Source: Bacillota bacterium
Lineage (GTDB): Bacteria; Bacillota; Clostridia; Lachnospirales; Lachnospiraceae
Assembly (NCBI GenBank): GCA_023411225.1
Contig: JAEYPA010000030.1
Location: 1-22,514, forward strand
Reading direction: 5' to 3'
DNA length: 22,514 bases
The translations under genes and the position numbers were made by a program. This document shows, piece by piece, positions 7,281 to 14,764 of the stretch. Below the pieces are notes generated by a model that saw only the letters and a program-made list of their open reading frames with translations, was not told the origin of the DNA and did no database searches. Numbering within the stretch: the first letter of the stretch is position 1; every line of letters starts with the position of its first letter.

Positions 7281-8288
7281 TTAAGCTAATTCAGCAAAGT
7301 ATTTGATTGTTCTAACCATCTGGCTAGTGTAAGAATTTTCATTGTCATACCAAGAAACAACTTTAACTAAAGTCTTTCCACCATCAAGTGGAGTTACTTT
7401 TGTCTGAGTTGCATCAAATAAAGAACCTTCAGTGATACCAATAATATCAGAAGATACTAACTCTTCTTCAGTGTAACCGAAAGATGCAGATTCAGCAGCT
7501 TTCATAGCAGCATTAATATCTGCAACTGTAACTTCACCTTTAACTACTGCTACTAATTCTGTTAAAGAACCAGTTGGTGTAGGTACACGCTGAGCAGCGC
7601 CATCTAATTTACCAGCTAAAGCTGGAATAACTAAACCGATTGCTTTTGCAGCACCAGTAGAGTTAGGAACGATATTTTCAGCAGCTGCACGAGCTCTTCT
7701 TAAATCTCCCTTTGGATGAGGACCATCTAATGTCATCTGGTCACCAGTATAAGAGTGAATAGTTGTCATGAAACCTTTTTCGATTTCTACTAAGTTATTT
7801 AAAGTGTTAGCCATTGGAGCTAAACAGTTAGTTGTACAAGAAGCAGCAGAGATAATTGTATCTTCTTTAGTTAAAGTATCTTCATTTACGCTAAATACGA
7901 TAGTTGGAAGATCGTTACCTGCTGGAGCAGAGATAACAACTTTCTTTGCACCTGCATCAATATGTGCTTGAGATTTAGCTTTAGAAACGTAGAATCCAGT
8001 ACATTCTAATACTACGTCTACACCTAATTCTCCCCAAGGAAGATCTGCAGCATTTCTTTCAGCGTAGATTTTGATTTCTTTACCATTCACTACGATAGAA
8101 GATTCTTTTGCTTCTACAGTGCCATGATATCTACCTTGTGCTGTATCATATTTTAATAAGTGAGCTAGCATTTTTGGGTTAGTTAAGTCGTTAATAGCTA
8201 CAACCTCATAACCTTCAGCACCAAACATTTGTCTAAATGCAAGACGTCCAATACGTCCAAAACCATTAATTGCAACTTTTACTGCCAT
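7281..8288 (-). CDS. gap: Glyceraldehyde-3-phosphate dehydrogenase, type I (NAD-dependent, glycolytic)
   Basis: Oxidises glyceraldehyde 3-phosphate to 1,3-bisphosphoglycerate with NAD+. The 335 residues are standard. The Rossmann motif INGFGRIGR is at the N-terminus, Asp34-Leu35 after strand two (AINDL) fits NAD rather than NADP use, the catalytic Cys151 is in SAASCTTNC and the partner His178 in TTIHSYTGDQ; the C-terminus has WYDNENSYTSQMV. The ATG is preceded by AGGAGG. It is the first gene of gap-pgk-tpiA-gpmI. No cggR-type repressor gene precedes it, unlike in Bacillus; upstream are palindromic sequences that could be operator sites. Confidence 0.98.
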   Translation of the reverse strand: MAVKVAINGFGRIGRLAFRQMFGAEGYEVVAINDLTNPKMLAHLLKYDTAQGRYHGTVEAKESSIVVNGKEIKIYAERNAADLPWGELGVDVVLECTGFYVSKAKSQAHIDAGAKKVVISAPAGNDLPTIVFSVNEDTLTKEDTIISAASCTTNCLAPMANTLNNLVEIEKGFMTTIHSYTGDQMTLDGPHPKGDLRRARAAAENIVPNSTGAAKAIGLVIPALAGKLDGAAQRVPTPTGSLTELVAVVKGEVTVADINAAMKAAESASFGYTEEELVSSDIIGITEGSLFDATQTKVTPLDGGKTLVKVVSWYDNENSYTSQMVRTIKYFAELA

Positions 8289-8317
8289 TTAAAAATTCCT
8301 CCTAAAAGTTATTTTTT

Positions 8318-8347
8318 ATAATATCCTGCCTATGAAATACTATGTAA
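8318..8347 (-). promoter_or_regulatory. Candidate promoter of the gap cluster
   Basis: On the minus strand TTACAT (8342-8347), an 18-nt spacer and TATTAT (8318-8323) lie 30 nt ahead of the gap start. The match is only fair. The spacing from the AGGAGG site and the lack of a better candidate upstream support it. Confidence 0.4.
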
Positions 8348-8355
8348 TACATAGG
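8329..8355 (-). promoter_or_regulatory. Palindromic element over the gap promoter, possible operator
   Basis: On the minus strand CTATGTATTACATAG (8340-8354) is a perfect 7+1+7 palindrome, and CCTATG / CATAGG (8350-8355 and 8329-8334) gives a second, overlapping dyad. Both cover the candidate -35 and spacer. The form fits a repressor binding site; the regulator is unknown. Confidence 0.45.
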
Positions 8356-8411
8356 GGTATTAATCTGCGGATTAGCCATGGGATTGACAATTTTTTGTCG
8401 AGCCTACGACC

Positions 8412-8458
8412 TCAAGTGATATTTTACCTAATTTGTTATAAAATATCAAGTGAAATTT
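8412..8458. repeat. Nested direct and inverted repeats between Na/Pi symporter gene and gap
   Basis: TCAAGTGATATTT (8412-8424) and TCAAGTGAAATTT (8446-8458) are direct repeats with one mismatch. Overlapping them, TGATATTTTA (8417-8426) and TAAAATATCA (8439-8448) form a 10-bp inverted repeat with a 12-nt loop. No U-tract follows on either strand, so this is not a normal terminator for the upstream gene; a protein-binding site is as likely. Confidence 0.5.
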
Positions 8459-8485
8459 AAAAATCTATATGGTAATTGTTTTTTG

Positions 8486-10168
8486 TTAAGCAAGTCTTAA
8501 TAATTCATCCTTTACATAATTAGCAATATTCAACGAATGGTCGGATATTCTTTCTAAATTGGTCAGTGCATCTATGAATACTACACCTGTTTCTGAATCA
8601 CAAATGTTATTTGATAATCGCTCAATATGCTTCTCTCTTAGGAATTCCTCTAGAGTATCTACTTTATCCTCCAGGGCAACCACTTCTTCTACATGTTCTA
8701 GCTGCATCTCTTCTCTTGCTAAAATTGATTGTGCGAAAGAATCTCTAGCTACTTTACAGATACTAACCATTTCTTCCTGAGCTTTATCAGAAAACTTGAT
8801 ATTATGGGAACATTTTTCAATTGCCAATTCAGCAAGGTTTTCAGCATGATCCCCAACTCTTTCTATATTACTAATGGTATAAAACATATTGTTTACAAGA
8901 ATATGCTGTTTTTCACTTAATGATAAATTACTTATCTTCACTAGATAGTTTGACACCAAGTTCACCATTTTATCAATATTATTTTCAATTTCTTTTACTT
9001 TATTTGCTTTTTCAATATCATTTTCCAACATGGCTTCTATTGAAAGATTCACATTATCTAAAGCGACATAACCAGTATGAATAACCTCTTTCACTACACT
9101 TTCAACAGCAAATGTAGGGGATTCCATGATACGATCATCCAAATGTAACAATAGCTGTTTTGCTCCATCCTTATCTGCATCCTCATCTTCTTCTCCTTTT
9201 ACAAATAGTTTAGAAGCTTTGACCAACAGATTTGAGAAAGGAAGTAATAGAATTGTATTCGTTATATTAAATATTGTATGGAAAATAGAAATTCCTACAC
9301 TATTTATTGAGCCATTAGCAAGCCTTTGATTGACTGAAAAGAAAACAAATAATATAGTACCAAAAATTATAGATCCTATAACATTAAACATCAAATGGAT
9401 AACCGCTGCTCTTTTAGCATTTTTAGGCGCACCAATACTGGATAATAGTGCTGTAAAACAAGAACCAATATTACTCCCTAAACTGATATACATTGCAGAA
9501 GCCGCTGTCACCACCCCACCTGATGCAGCTATAGTCTGTAATATACCCACAGACGCCGATGAACTTTGCATAAGTCCAGTAACAATTACACCCATAAGTA
9601 TACCTAATAAAGGATTACTTCCCATAAGTATAAAAGCACTACGGAATATTGGTAAATCCGTATAAGAGGATGCAGAATTCTTCATAAAAGTCAAACCAAC
9701 GAATAAAAATCCTAAACCAACTAATATTTCACCAGCTAGTTTTTTCTTTTGTTTATTACTAAACATTACAAAAAATGCGCCTATACCAATAAATAGTGGT
9801 GCATATAATTCAGGAGAAATCGCTTTAAAAGCATCTCCTAATTGACCAAGAGAAACAATCCAAGAAGTAATACATGTACCAATATTAGCGCCCATGATTA
9901 CACCTACTGCTTGTCCTAAAGACATAATTCCAGCATTAACAAAACCTACAACCATAACAGTAGTTGCACCACTACTTTGAATAATAGCGGTAATCAATGC
10001 CCCAACCAATACCGCAACAATCTTGTTATTAGTTAAAATACCAAGTAACTGTTTCAACTTATCTCCGGCGGTCTTTTGTATACCATCTGCCATAACGTGC
10101 ATGCCATACAAAAACATCCCAAGACCGCCGGCAAAGGTGAATAAATTACTTACATCCTCTATATGCAT
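8486..10168 (-). CDS. Na+/phosphate symporter family protein with C-terminal PhoU-like domain
   Basis: Likely imports or exports phosphate coupled to Na+ across the cytoplasmic membrane. Numbered from the chosen ATG, the 560 residues contain two inverted Na_Pi_cotrans repeats, each with the QSS motif (QSSGATT at about 64 and QSSSASVG at about 201) and a paired GANIGTC / GSNIGSC motif, with about eight or nine membrane segments. From about residue 350 comes a soluble helical PhoU-like domain with NIERVGDHAENLAE and NLERISDHSLNIANY. A longer frame begins at TTG 10180, but that TTG is part of the TTGGAGG ribosome binding site, so the ATG at 10166-10168 (MHIEDVSN) is preferred. Single gene between glgA and gap. 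The transported ion is inferred from family. Confidence 0.9.
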   Translation of the reverse strand: MHIEDVSNLFTFAGGLGMFLYGMHVMADGIQKTAGDKLKQLLGILTNNKIVAVLVGALITAIIQSSGATTVMVVGFVNAGIMSLGQAVGVIMGANIGTCITSWIVSLGQLGDAFKAISPELYAPLFIGIGAFFVMFSNKQKKKLAGEILVGLGFLFVGLTFMKNSASSYTDLPIFRSAFILMGSNPLLGILMGVIVTGLMQSSSASVGILQTIAASGGVVTAASAMYISLGSNIGSCFTALLSSIGAPKNAKRAAVIHLMFNVIGSIIFGTILFVFFSVNQRLANGSINSVGISIFHTIFNITNTILLLPFSNLLVKASKLFVKGEEDEDADKDGAKQLLLHLDDRIMESPTFAVESVVKEVIHTGYVALDNVNLSIEAMLENDIEKANKVKEIENNIDKMVNLVSNYLVKISNLSLSEKQHILVNNMFYTISNIERVGDHAENLAELAIEKCSHNIKFSDKAQEEMVSICKVARDSFAQSILAREEMQLEHVEEVVALEDKVDTLEEFLREKHIERLSNNICDSETGVVFIDALTNLERISDHSLNIANYVKDELLRLA

Positions 10169-10228
10169 TTCTGCCTCCAAAAAAGTATTAGATTTCCCAC
10201 AGAAACCTTTATTTTCATGATAGCATAT

Positions 10229-10259
10229 AGATGTTGTTAAGAATATTGAAATAACATCT
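10229..10259. repeat. Inverted repeat in the leader of the Na/Pi symporter gene
   Basis: AGATGTTGTT (10229-10238) and AATAACATCT (10250-10259) are complementary at 9 of 10 positions around an 11-nt spacer. It lies just downstream of the candidate promoter, where an operator or leader hairpin would sit. It does not resemble the repeated TTAACA pattern of PhoP sites. Confidence 0.45.
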
Positions 10260-10263
10260 AAAA

Positions 10264-10293
10264 GTTATAAGTTTTAATCTCAAAATATATCAA
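10264..10293 (-). promoter_or_regulatory. Candidate promoter of the Na/Pi symporter gene
   Basis: On the minus strand TTGATA (10288-10293), an 18-nt spacer and TATAAC (10264-10269). An alternative further upstream is an extended -10 TGCTATAAT (10372-10380) just past the glgA terminator. The region 10260-10380 is extremely AT-rich, so chance matches are likely. Confidence 0.35.
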
Positions 10294-10383
10294 AAATAAA
10301 CAAAATAATATAATCTTCAAAAAAAATATATATTTAATAAGAAAAAAAGTGTTATAATAATTTATTACACTATTATAGCACAT

Positions 10384-10435
10384 AATACAAAAGAAGATGC
10401 AGATTGGCTTGTGATCCTTTGCCAATCTGCATCTT
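10384..10435 (-). terminator. Rho-independent terminator after glgA
   Basis: A perfect 15-bp stem (AAGATGCAGATTGGC at 10394-10408 with 10421-10435) and a 12-nt loop begin 4 nt after the glgA stop codon, followed on the minus strand by CTTTTGTATT. The very stable stem compensates for the interrupted U-tract. Confidence 0.85.
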
Positions 10436-10439
10436 TTAC

Positions 10440-11876
10440 TTACATTTGATTATATAAATCTTCATATTTCCTTGCAGAGTTTTTCCATGAGAAATCCATA
10501 GCCATTCCTCTATCAATCAATTTATTCCACTCTCTCTTTTTTGTGTAATAAATATACTTAGCATAGCGAATCGTATTCAGCATCTCATGAGCATTATAAT
10601 TGGAGAAGGAGAATCCTGTTCCTGTACTTTCATACTCATTATAAGGAATCACAGTATCACGAAGTCCTCCAGTCTCTCGTACAATCGGTACTGTACCATA
10701 ACGCAAACTCATAAGCTGACTAAGTCCACATGGTTCAAATAAGGATGGCATTAGAAATGCATCGCAGGCTGCATAAATACGATGTGATCGCTCATTATTA
10801 TAATAGATATTAGCAGAAACTCGGTCCTTATACTTCCATGCATAATGCCGAAACATATTCTCATATTTTGCAGTACCAGTCCCTAAAACTACTAGCTGGA
10901 CATCTTCAGAACATATATCTTCAATCATATAATCAATCAAATCTAAGCCCTTCTGATCTGTTAACCTAGAAACAATACCAATCATGAAGACCTTGTCATC
11001 TCTTTTTAAACCAAGCTCAGTTTGCAGTGCTCTCTTATTCTTGATTTTTTCTTTACGGAAGTTTGTGGCATTATAATTCTTTACAATCAATGGGTCGGTA
11101 TCCGGATTATATTCCTCATAATCTAAACCATTGATAATTCCTTTTAGTGAATGACTTCTGGCACGAATCAATCCATCTAAACCTTCTCCATAAAAAGGAG
11201 TCTTTATTTCTTCCGCATAGGTATCACTTACTGTAGTGATAACATCTGCATATACTAGTCCACCCTTGAGATAGTTCGCATCCCCATAGGCTTCCAACTT
11301 ATCTGGTGTAAACAGATTTACTGGTAAACCAGTAATATTCTGTATCGTTTCTAAGTCCCATACACCTTGAAATTTCAGATTATGAATAGTCATAATTGTT
11401 TTCATATTCGAATAGAAAGGATCTCTAATGAAAGAGTCTTTCAAGTAAACAGGAACAAGACCTGTCTGCCAGTCATGACAATGGATAATATCTGGCTGAA
11501 ATTGAATTTGTGGCAAAGCCGACAAAGATGCTTTACAAAAATAGGCGAACTTTTCAACATCTTCATAGATATTACCATATGGGTTAGGGCCTGCAAAATA
11601 GTATTCATTGTCAATGAAGTAAAAAGTAACTCCATCATACTTTAATTCAAAAACGCCCACATATTGATTTCGCCAAGATAAATTCATCATAAAATGAGTT
11701 TTATACACCATTTTTTCTGAATATTCATTAGGAATGGCCAAATATTTAGGTAGCATTACGCGAACATCGTATTCCTTTTTATTAATATACTTTGGCAAAG
11801 AACCCACAACATCCGCTAATCCGCCTGTTTTAATAAATGGAACACATTCTGATGCAATAAACAAAACCTTTTTCAT
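10440..11876 (-). CDS. glgA: Glycogen synthase (ADP-glucose:alpha-1,4-glucan glucosyltransferase, GT5)
   Basis: Elongates alpha-1,4-glucan using ADP-glucose to build glycogen or granulose. The 478 residues match bacterial GlgA. The N-terminal Rossmann domain begins MKKVLFIASECVPF with KTGGLADVVGSLPK at 17-30 (ADP-glucose binding); HCHDWQTGLVP and TIHNLKFQG follow; the C-terminal domain has IGIVSRLTDQKGLDL, MPSLFEPCGLSQL (Glu381, the retaining GT active-site motif) and RETGGLRDTV. An AGGAGGT site precedes the ATG. No glgB, glgC, glgD or glgP is adjacent, so it stands alone between spo0A and the phosphate transporter, each separated by terminators. A sequence close to a Spo0A box lies about 50 nt upstream. 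Confidence 0.96.
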   Translation of the reverse strand: MKKVLFIASECVPFIKTGGLADVVGSLPKYINKKEYDVRVMLPKYLAIPNEYSEKMVYKTHFMMNLSWRNQYVGVFELKYDGVTFYFIDNEYYFAGPNPYGNIYEDVEKFAYFCKASLSALPQIQFQPDIIHCHDWQTGLVPVYLKDSFIRDPFYSNMKTIMTIHNLKFQGVWDLETIQNITGLPVNLFTPDKLEAYGDANYLKGGLVYADVITTVSDTYAEEIKTPFYGEGLDGLIRARSHSLKGIINGLDYEEYNPDTDPLIVKNYNATNFRKEKIKNKRALQTELGLKRDDKVFMIGIVSRLTDQKGLDLIDYMIEDICSEDVQLVVLGTGTAKYENMFRHYAWKYKDRVSANIYYNNERSHRIYAACDAFLMPSLFEPCGLSQLMSLRYGTVPIVRETGGLRDTVIPYNEYESTGTGFSFSNYNAHEMLNTIRYAKYIYYTKKREWNKLIDRGMAMDFSWKNSARKYEDLYNQM

Positions 11877-11921
11877 TAAGTTACCTCCTGATAGTATAAA
11901 AATACATTTGGCATCCTATCG

Positions 11922-11930
11922 TTCGTCGAA
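11922..11930 (+). promoter_or_regulatory. Spo0A-box-like site upstream of glgA (tentative)
   Basis: TTCGTCGAA matches the Spo0A box TTTGTCGAA at 8 of 9 positions and lies about 46-54 nt upstream of the glgA start codon. One or two such matches are expected by chance in the intergenic DNA of this window, so this is a weak call by itself. Confidence 0.25.
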
Positions 11931-11944
11931 TATTTGTTGTTAGT

Positions 11945-11994
11945 GCATATAACAACAAATCCTGAGTATCTTGGTCAACAAAATACTCAGGATT
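11945..11994 (-). terminator. Terminator after spo0A
   Basis: A perfect 12-bp stem (AATCCTGAGTAT at 11958-11969 with 11983-11994) and a 13-nt loop, followed on the minus strand by TTGTTGTTAT. It lies about 90 nt after the spo0A stop codon and separates it from glgA. Confidence 0.75.
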
Positions 11995-12086
11995 ATCCGA
12001 TCTTTAGTACTACTTAGTTTAAATTTTATCTAAGTCTAACTTTTTGTTGCCACAACTATTATAAAACATAAACAGAGTAAAATCAA

Positions 12087-12887
12087 TCATCCTCTCATCT
12101 TATATTCGAGGCGAATCTTATCTGCAATTAAAGCAACGAACTCAGAGTTAGTAGGTTTTCCTTTTCCATTATTTACAGTATAGCCAAATAAGTCATCAAT
12201 AGTGTCCATCTTACCTCTAGACCATGCTACTTCTATTGCATGACGTATTGCTCTTTCAACTCTACTAGGAGTCGTTTTATGTCTCTTTGCAATAGATGGA
12301 TACAAAAGTTTAGTAATAGAATTTAGCATTTCAGTGTCATTTACTGACATCATAATAGCATCTCGTAAATACTGATACCCTTTGATATGAGCTGGCACTC
12401 CAATTTCATGAATTATGTTTGTTACATCTGATTCCAAGTTACGTTCCATATACTGCTGTTTATTTTCAAACGCTGTAGCTTTTAAAGGCTCCACTAATTT
12501 GTTATGTAAAACACCCTTAATCTGTTTAATTCTAGTAAGAATCATATCATTGTCAAATGGTTTCATGATATAATAGTTAGCGCCCAGTTCAAACGCATTC
12601 TCCGTTACACCTTCCTGTCCTATTGCAGTAATAACGATAAATGCTGGCGTCTTCTTGTAATCACTACTGTTTCTTACTTTCTCCATTACGCCTAAGCCAT
12701 CAAGCTTTGGCATGATCAAATCTAATAACACTATATCAGGAGACTTGTCCTTAATAATTGAAAGAGCATCTATGCCGTTACCGGCAGTACCTACAACCTC
12801 AATATCTTTGTCCTCCTTCATAATGTCAGATAATAAATTGACCATTCTTTCATTGTCATCGACAATTGCAACATTAATCTTTGCCAT
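12087..12887 (-). CDS. spo0A: Sporulation transcription factor Spo0A
   Basis: Master regulator of entry into sporulation; once phosphorylated it binds 0A boxes and activates or represses early sporulation genes. The 266 residues hold an N-terminal receiver domain (about 3-120) with the acidic pocket Asp10-Asp11, phosphoacceptor Asp56 in LLDLIMPK, Thr87 and Lys109 in IMKPFD, a linker, and the C-terminal Spo0A DNA-binding domain (about 150-264) with the recognition segment SRVERAIRHAIEVAWSRG, almost unchanged across endospore formers. The ATG has an AACAGGAGG site. It follows recN and spoIVB, the conserved order. It has its own SigA-like promoter 130 nt upstream, with a tandem repeat at the predicted transcription start. 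Confidence 0.98.
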   Translation of the reverse strand: MAKINVAIVDDNERMVNLLSDIMKEDKDIEVVGTAGNGIDALSIIKDKSPDIVLLDLIMPKLDGLGVMEKVRNSSDYKKTPAFIVITAIGQEGVTENAFELGANYYIMKPFDNDMILTRIKQIKGVLHNKLVEPLKATAFENKQQYMERNLESDVTNIIHEIGVPAHIKGYQYLRDAIMMSVNDTEMLNSITKLLYPSIAKRHKTTPSRVERAIRHAIEVAWSRGKMDTIDDLFGYTVNNGKGKPTNSEFVALIADKIRLEYKMRG

Positions 12888-12978
12888 CAGAATTCCTCCT
12901 GTTATATTATTTCCCTCTCCTCAGATGTAACACAATAATTGTTTATGCATATGAAATCTGATTTGGTTGGTAGCATAC

Positions 12979-13013
12979 TTACTACTAAGTTCTTACTACT
13001 AAGTTCTTACTAT
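12979..13013 (-). repeat. 14-bp tandem repeat at the spo0A transcription start
   Basis: On the minus strand AGTAAGAACTTAGT occurs twice head to tail (12993-13006 and 12979-12992), preceded by a partial AGTAA copy (13007-13013). Each unit has an imperfect dyad (TAAG-AA-CTTA). The block begins a few bases after the predicted -10 box, so it covers about -3 to +32 of the spo0A transcript. Confidence 0.8.
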
Positions 13014-13016
13014 TGA

Positions 13017-13045
13017 ATTATACAAGAAATTTCCATTTTAGTCAA
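13017..13045 (-). promoter_or_regulatory. Predicted SigA promoter of spo0A
   Basis: On the minus strand TTGACT (13040-13045), a 17-nt spacer and a perfect TATAAT (13017-13022). This would give a leader of about 120 nt. I did not find a convincing SigH promoter, which drives spo0A during sporulation in Bacillus. Confidence 0.75.
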
Positions 13046-13241
13046 TGAAAAATAGCAAAAATTGTTAAATTATTGAATATTCCTTAGTATACCTCATGTA
13101 ATTGTAACATAACCTTAGATTCCATACACATAAACAACAATTTGTCATATTAAAGACTAGGGTGATTACACAGAAATATTTACTAATTTGAATAAAATAA
13201 ATCTTACATTACTTATATTTGTAAATATTTACCATGTTTAT

Positions 13242-13270
13242 ATAATACCGAATTAATTATAATTAATCAA
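13242..13270 (-). promoter_or_regulatory. Promoter-like sequence in the spoIVB-spo0A spacer
   Basis: On the minus strand TTGATT (13265-13270), a 17-nt spacer and TATTAT (13242-13247), about 350 nt upstream of spo0A. The spacer holds most of a perfect 16-bp AT-only palindrome. It could be a distal spo0A promoter or start a small RNA; in DNA this AT-rich it may also be chance. Confidence 0.35.
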
Positions 13271-13338
13271 TTGTTATTTTTCGCAGAATACGACAGCATC
13301 TTTATATATATTTGAAATTCACTCAATTTTACGAAATA

Positions 13339-14622
13339 CTATTCTCCCATCTTTAGCATATTTTCAATGAAAGTACCATAACCTTTTGTTGAGTCTTGTA
13401 TAAAAACATGAGTAACTGCTCCTATTATTTTACCATCTTGTAGTATAGGACTTCCACTCATTCCTTGCACAATACCATTCGTAAGTGATAATAATTTCTC
13501 ATCCGTAATCTTTAATACTAATCCTTTGTTTTGTTTTGAATTATTCATCAAAACCTTCTCAATTTCAATTTTATATTCCTTTACACTACCCTCCACCGAA
13601 CAAAGAATAGAAGCATTGCCTAGATGAATATCTTGTTTTAATCCAATTGGACACTCTTTGTTCAGTCCGTATACATAATTAGTTGGGTTAATGTTTCCGA
13701 ATACTCCTTGATTTGTATTTTTATTTATGGTTCCAATATCATTTCCAGTACCTGTCTTTATCATACCCACTATTTCACCAGGTGTTCCAGCTTCTCCGGG
13801 TACTATATCCAAAACTTTCGCATTATATAGTGTTCCAGTTTGAATCTCCATAAGCTGATTCGTGTCAACATCTGTAATTCCATGACCTAATGCACCAAAT
13901 TTTCCATCTTTTGTTATATAGGTCAGTGTTCCAATCCCCTGAGTATTGTCTCGAATCCAAGTTCCAATTTTATAATCTCCGTCGGTACTTTTAACAGGTG
14001 TAATACTTACTGTTATACTTTTACTATCACGACGTACTATTAAACTAATAGGAATTATCCCATTTTTTTGTACACGATTAATCAGATCCTCCTTATTTCT
14101 AACCTTATTTCCATTCATACTGGTAATATAGTCTCCTGATTTTAATATATTGACGGCAGGACTATATTCTTTACCATCCTCACCCATTATAGTACTGGTA
14201 CCTAAGACCATTACTCCATTCGATTCTATATAAACACCTACCGGATCACCGGATGGAATAATTGATTTTTCATTAATTACATTAACAGTTATGGTTTTAT
14301 AATTAAAGATTCCAAACAGTTTTAATGCTACTTTGCATTGTCCCAATTGGTTGGATTGTAGTGTAAAAGGCTCATTAAAATCAAAATTAATCTTATCAGA
14401 ATCTACCTTATTTTTCTGGTTAACGTTAATTACAGCTATTCCTTCATCTAATTCTGCTTTAATTGGTAGTGAAAAATCAAATTCTTCTTGATTATTAACA
14501 AAAAGATTAATATCGTCGGGAACTTGTTTATCTACATAACGGTAAAACATGAATATAAGGGCAATAAAACTAATAACAAATGCTATCATTAAGCAATACC
14601 GATATACAGCTCTTCTTTTCAT
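13339..14622 (-). CDS. spoIVB: SpoIVB peptidase (forespore signalling serine protease, S55)
   Basis: Secreted by the forespore into the intermembrane space, where in Bacillus it cleaves SpoIVFA and so triggers pro-SigK processing in the mother cell. The protein (427 residues from the chosen start) has one N-terminal membrane segment (about 12-28), a PDZ domain (about 120-215) and a C-terminal S55 protease domain. The triad is visible: His in ALGHGITDVD (247), Asp in KITDEKLL (374) and Ser in QGMSGSPI (389), with spacings of 127 and 15 residues, the same as in the Bacillus subtilis enzyme. An in-frame ATG at 14644-14646 has no ribosome binding site, whereas ATG 14620-14622 has GGAG seven bases upstream, so the shorter form (MKRRAVYRYC) is preferred. 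It lies between recN and spo0A. Confidence 0.95.
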   Translation of the reverse strand: MKRRAVYRYCLMIAFVISFIALIFMFYRYVDKQVPDDINLFVNNQEEFDFSLPIKAELDEGIAVINVNQKNKVDSDKINFDFNEPFTLQSNQLGQCKVALKLFGIFNYKTITVNVINEKSIIPSGDPVGVYIESNGVMVLGTSTIMGEDGKEYSPAVNILKSGDYITSMNGNKVRNKEDLINRVQKNGIIPISLIVRRDSKSITVSITPVKSTDGDYKIGTWIRDNTQGIGTLTYITKDGKFGALGHGITDVDTNQLMEIQTGTLYNAKVLDIVPGEAGTPGEIVGMIKTGTGNDIGTINKNTNQGVFGNINPTNYVYGLNKECPIGLKQDIHLGNASILCSVEGSVKEYKIEIEKVLMNNSKQNKGLVLKITDEKLLSLTNGIVQGMSGSPILQDGKIIGAVTHVFIQDSTKGYGTFIENMLKMGE

Positions 14623-14764
14623 TCTTCCACTCCATTTCCTTTGCATTATATTTATCTTGTATCAATAATTAGACAGTTATACACTTTCATATAACTTTTT
14701 TTGCAAATTATATCCATTTTCAGATATATAGTGGCAGTGTAAAAATTCATGATTACACTTATGC

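Larger units (their letters stand above)
12888..13338. other. 451-nt AT-rich intergenic region between spoIVB and spo0A
   Basis: No convincing gene. It contains the spo0A promoter (13017-13045), a 14-bp tandem repeat (12979-13013), a second promoter-like sequence (13242-13270) enclosing a perfect 16-bp palindrome ATTAATTATAATTAAT, and a GTAAATATTTAC palindrome (13221-13232). A Spo0A-box-like TTTGTCATA lies at 13141-13149. No clear terminator follows spoIVB, so readthrough toward spo0A is possible. The only start codon after the second promoter opens a seven-codon frame. Confidence 0.7.

Noticed and set aside
9330..9665. 111-residue plus-strand frame opposite the Na/Pi symporter gene
   Set aside because: Antisense shadow of a membrane protein, no ribosome binding site, proline- and isoleucine-rich artefact composition.
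10169..10180. TTG start for the Na/Pi symporter
   Set aside because: The TTG belongs to TTGGAGG, which is the ribosome binding site of the ATG eleven bases further on.
10229..10300. PhoP box upstream of the phosphate symporter
   Set aside because: Only one TTAACA is present; the required series of direct repeats is missing.
11877..12086. Riboswitch or T-box leader in the glgA and other intergenic regions
   Set aside because: I checked the longer leaders for known riboswitch cores and T-box motifs and saw none; the structures present are terminators or simple dyads.
13046..13140. SigH promoter for spo0A
   Set aside because: A -35-like AAGGAATA exists, but no GAAT-type -10 lies at the right distance.
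14623..14646. Upstream ATG for spoIVB
   Set aside because: No ribosome binding site before it, while the internal ATG has GGAG at ideal spacing; the extra eight residues are not needed for the membrane segment.
14647..14760. SigG-type promoter for spoIVB
   Set aside because: spoIVB is a forespore gene in Bacillus, so I looked for GnATR/CATnnTA-type pairs; only poor or wrongly spaced partial matches were found.
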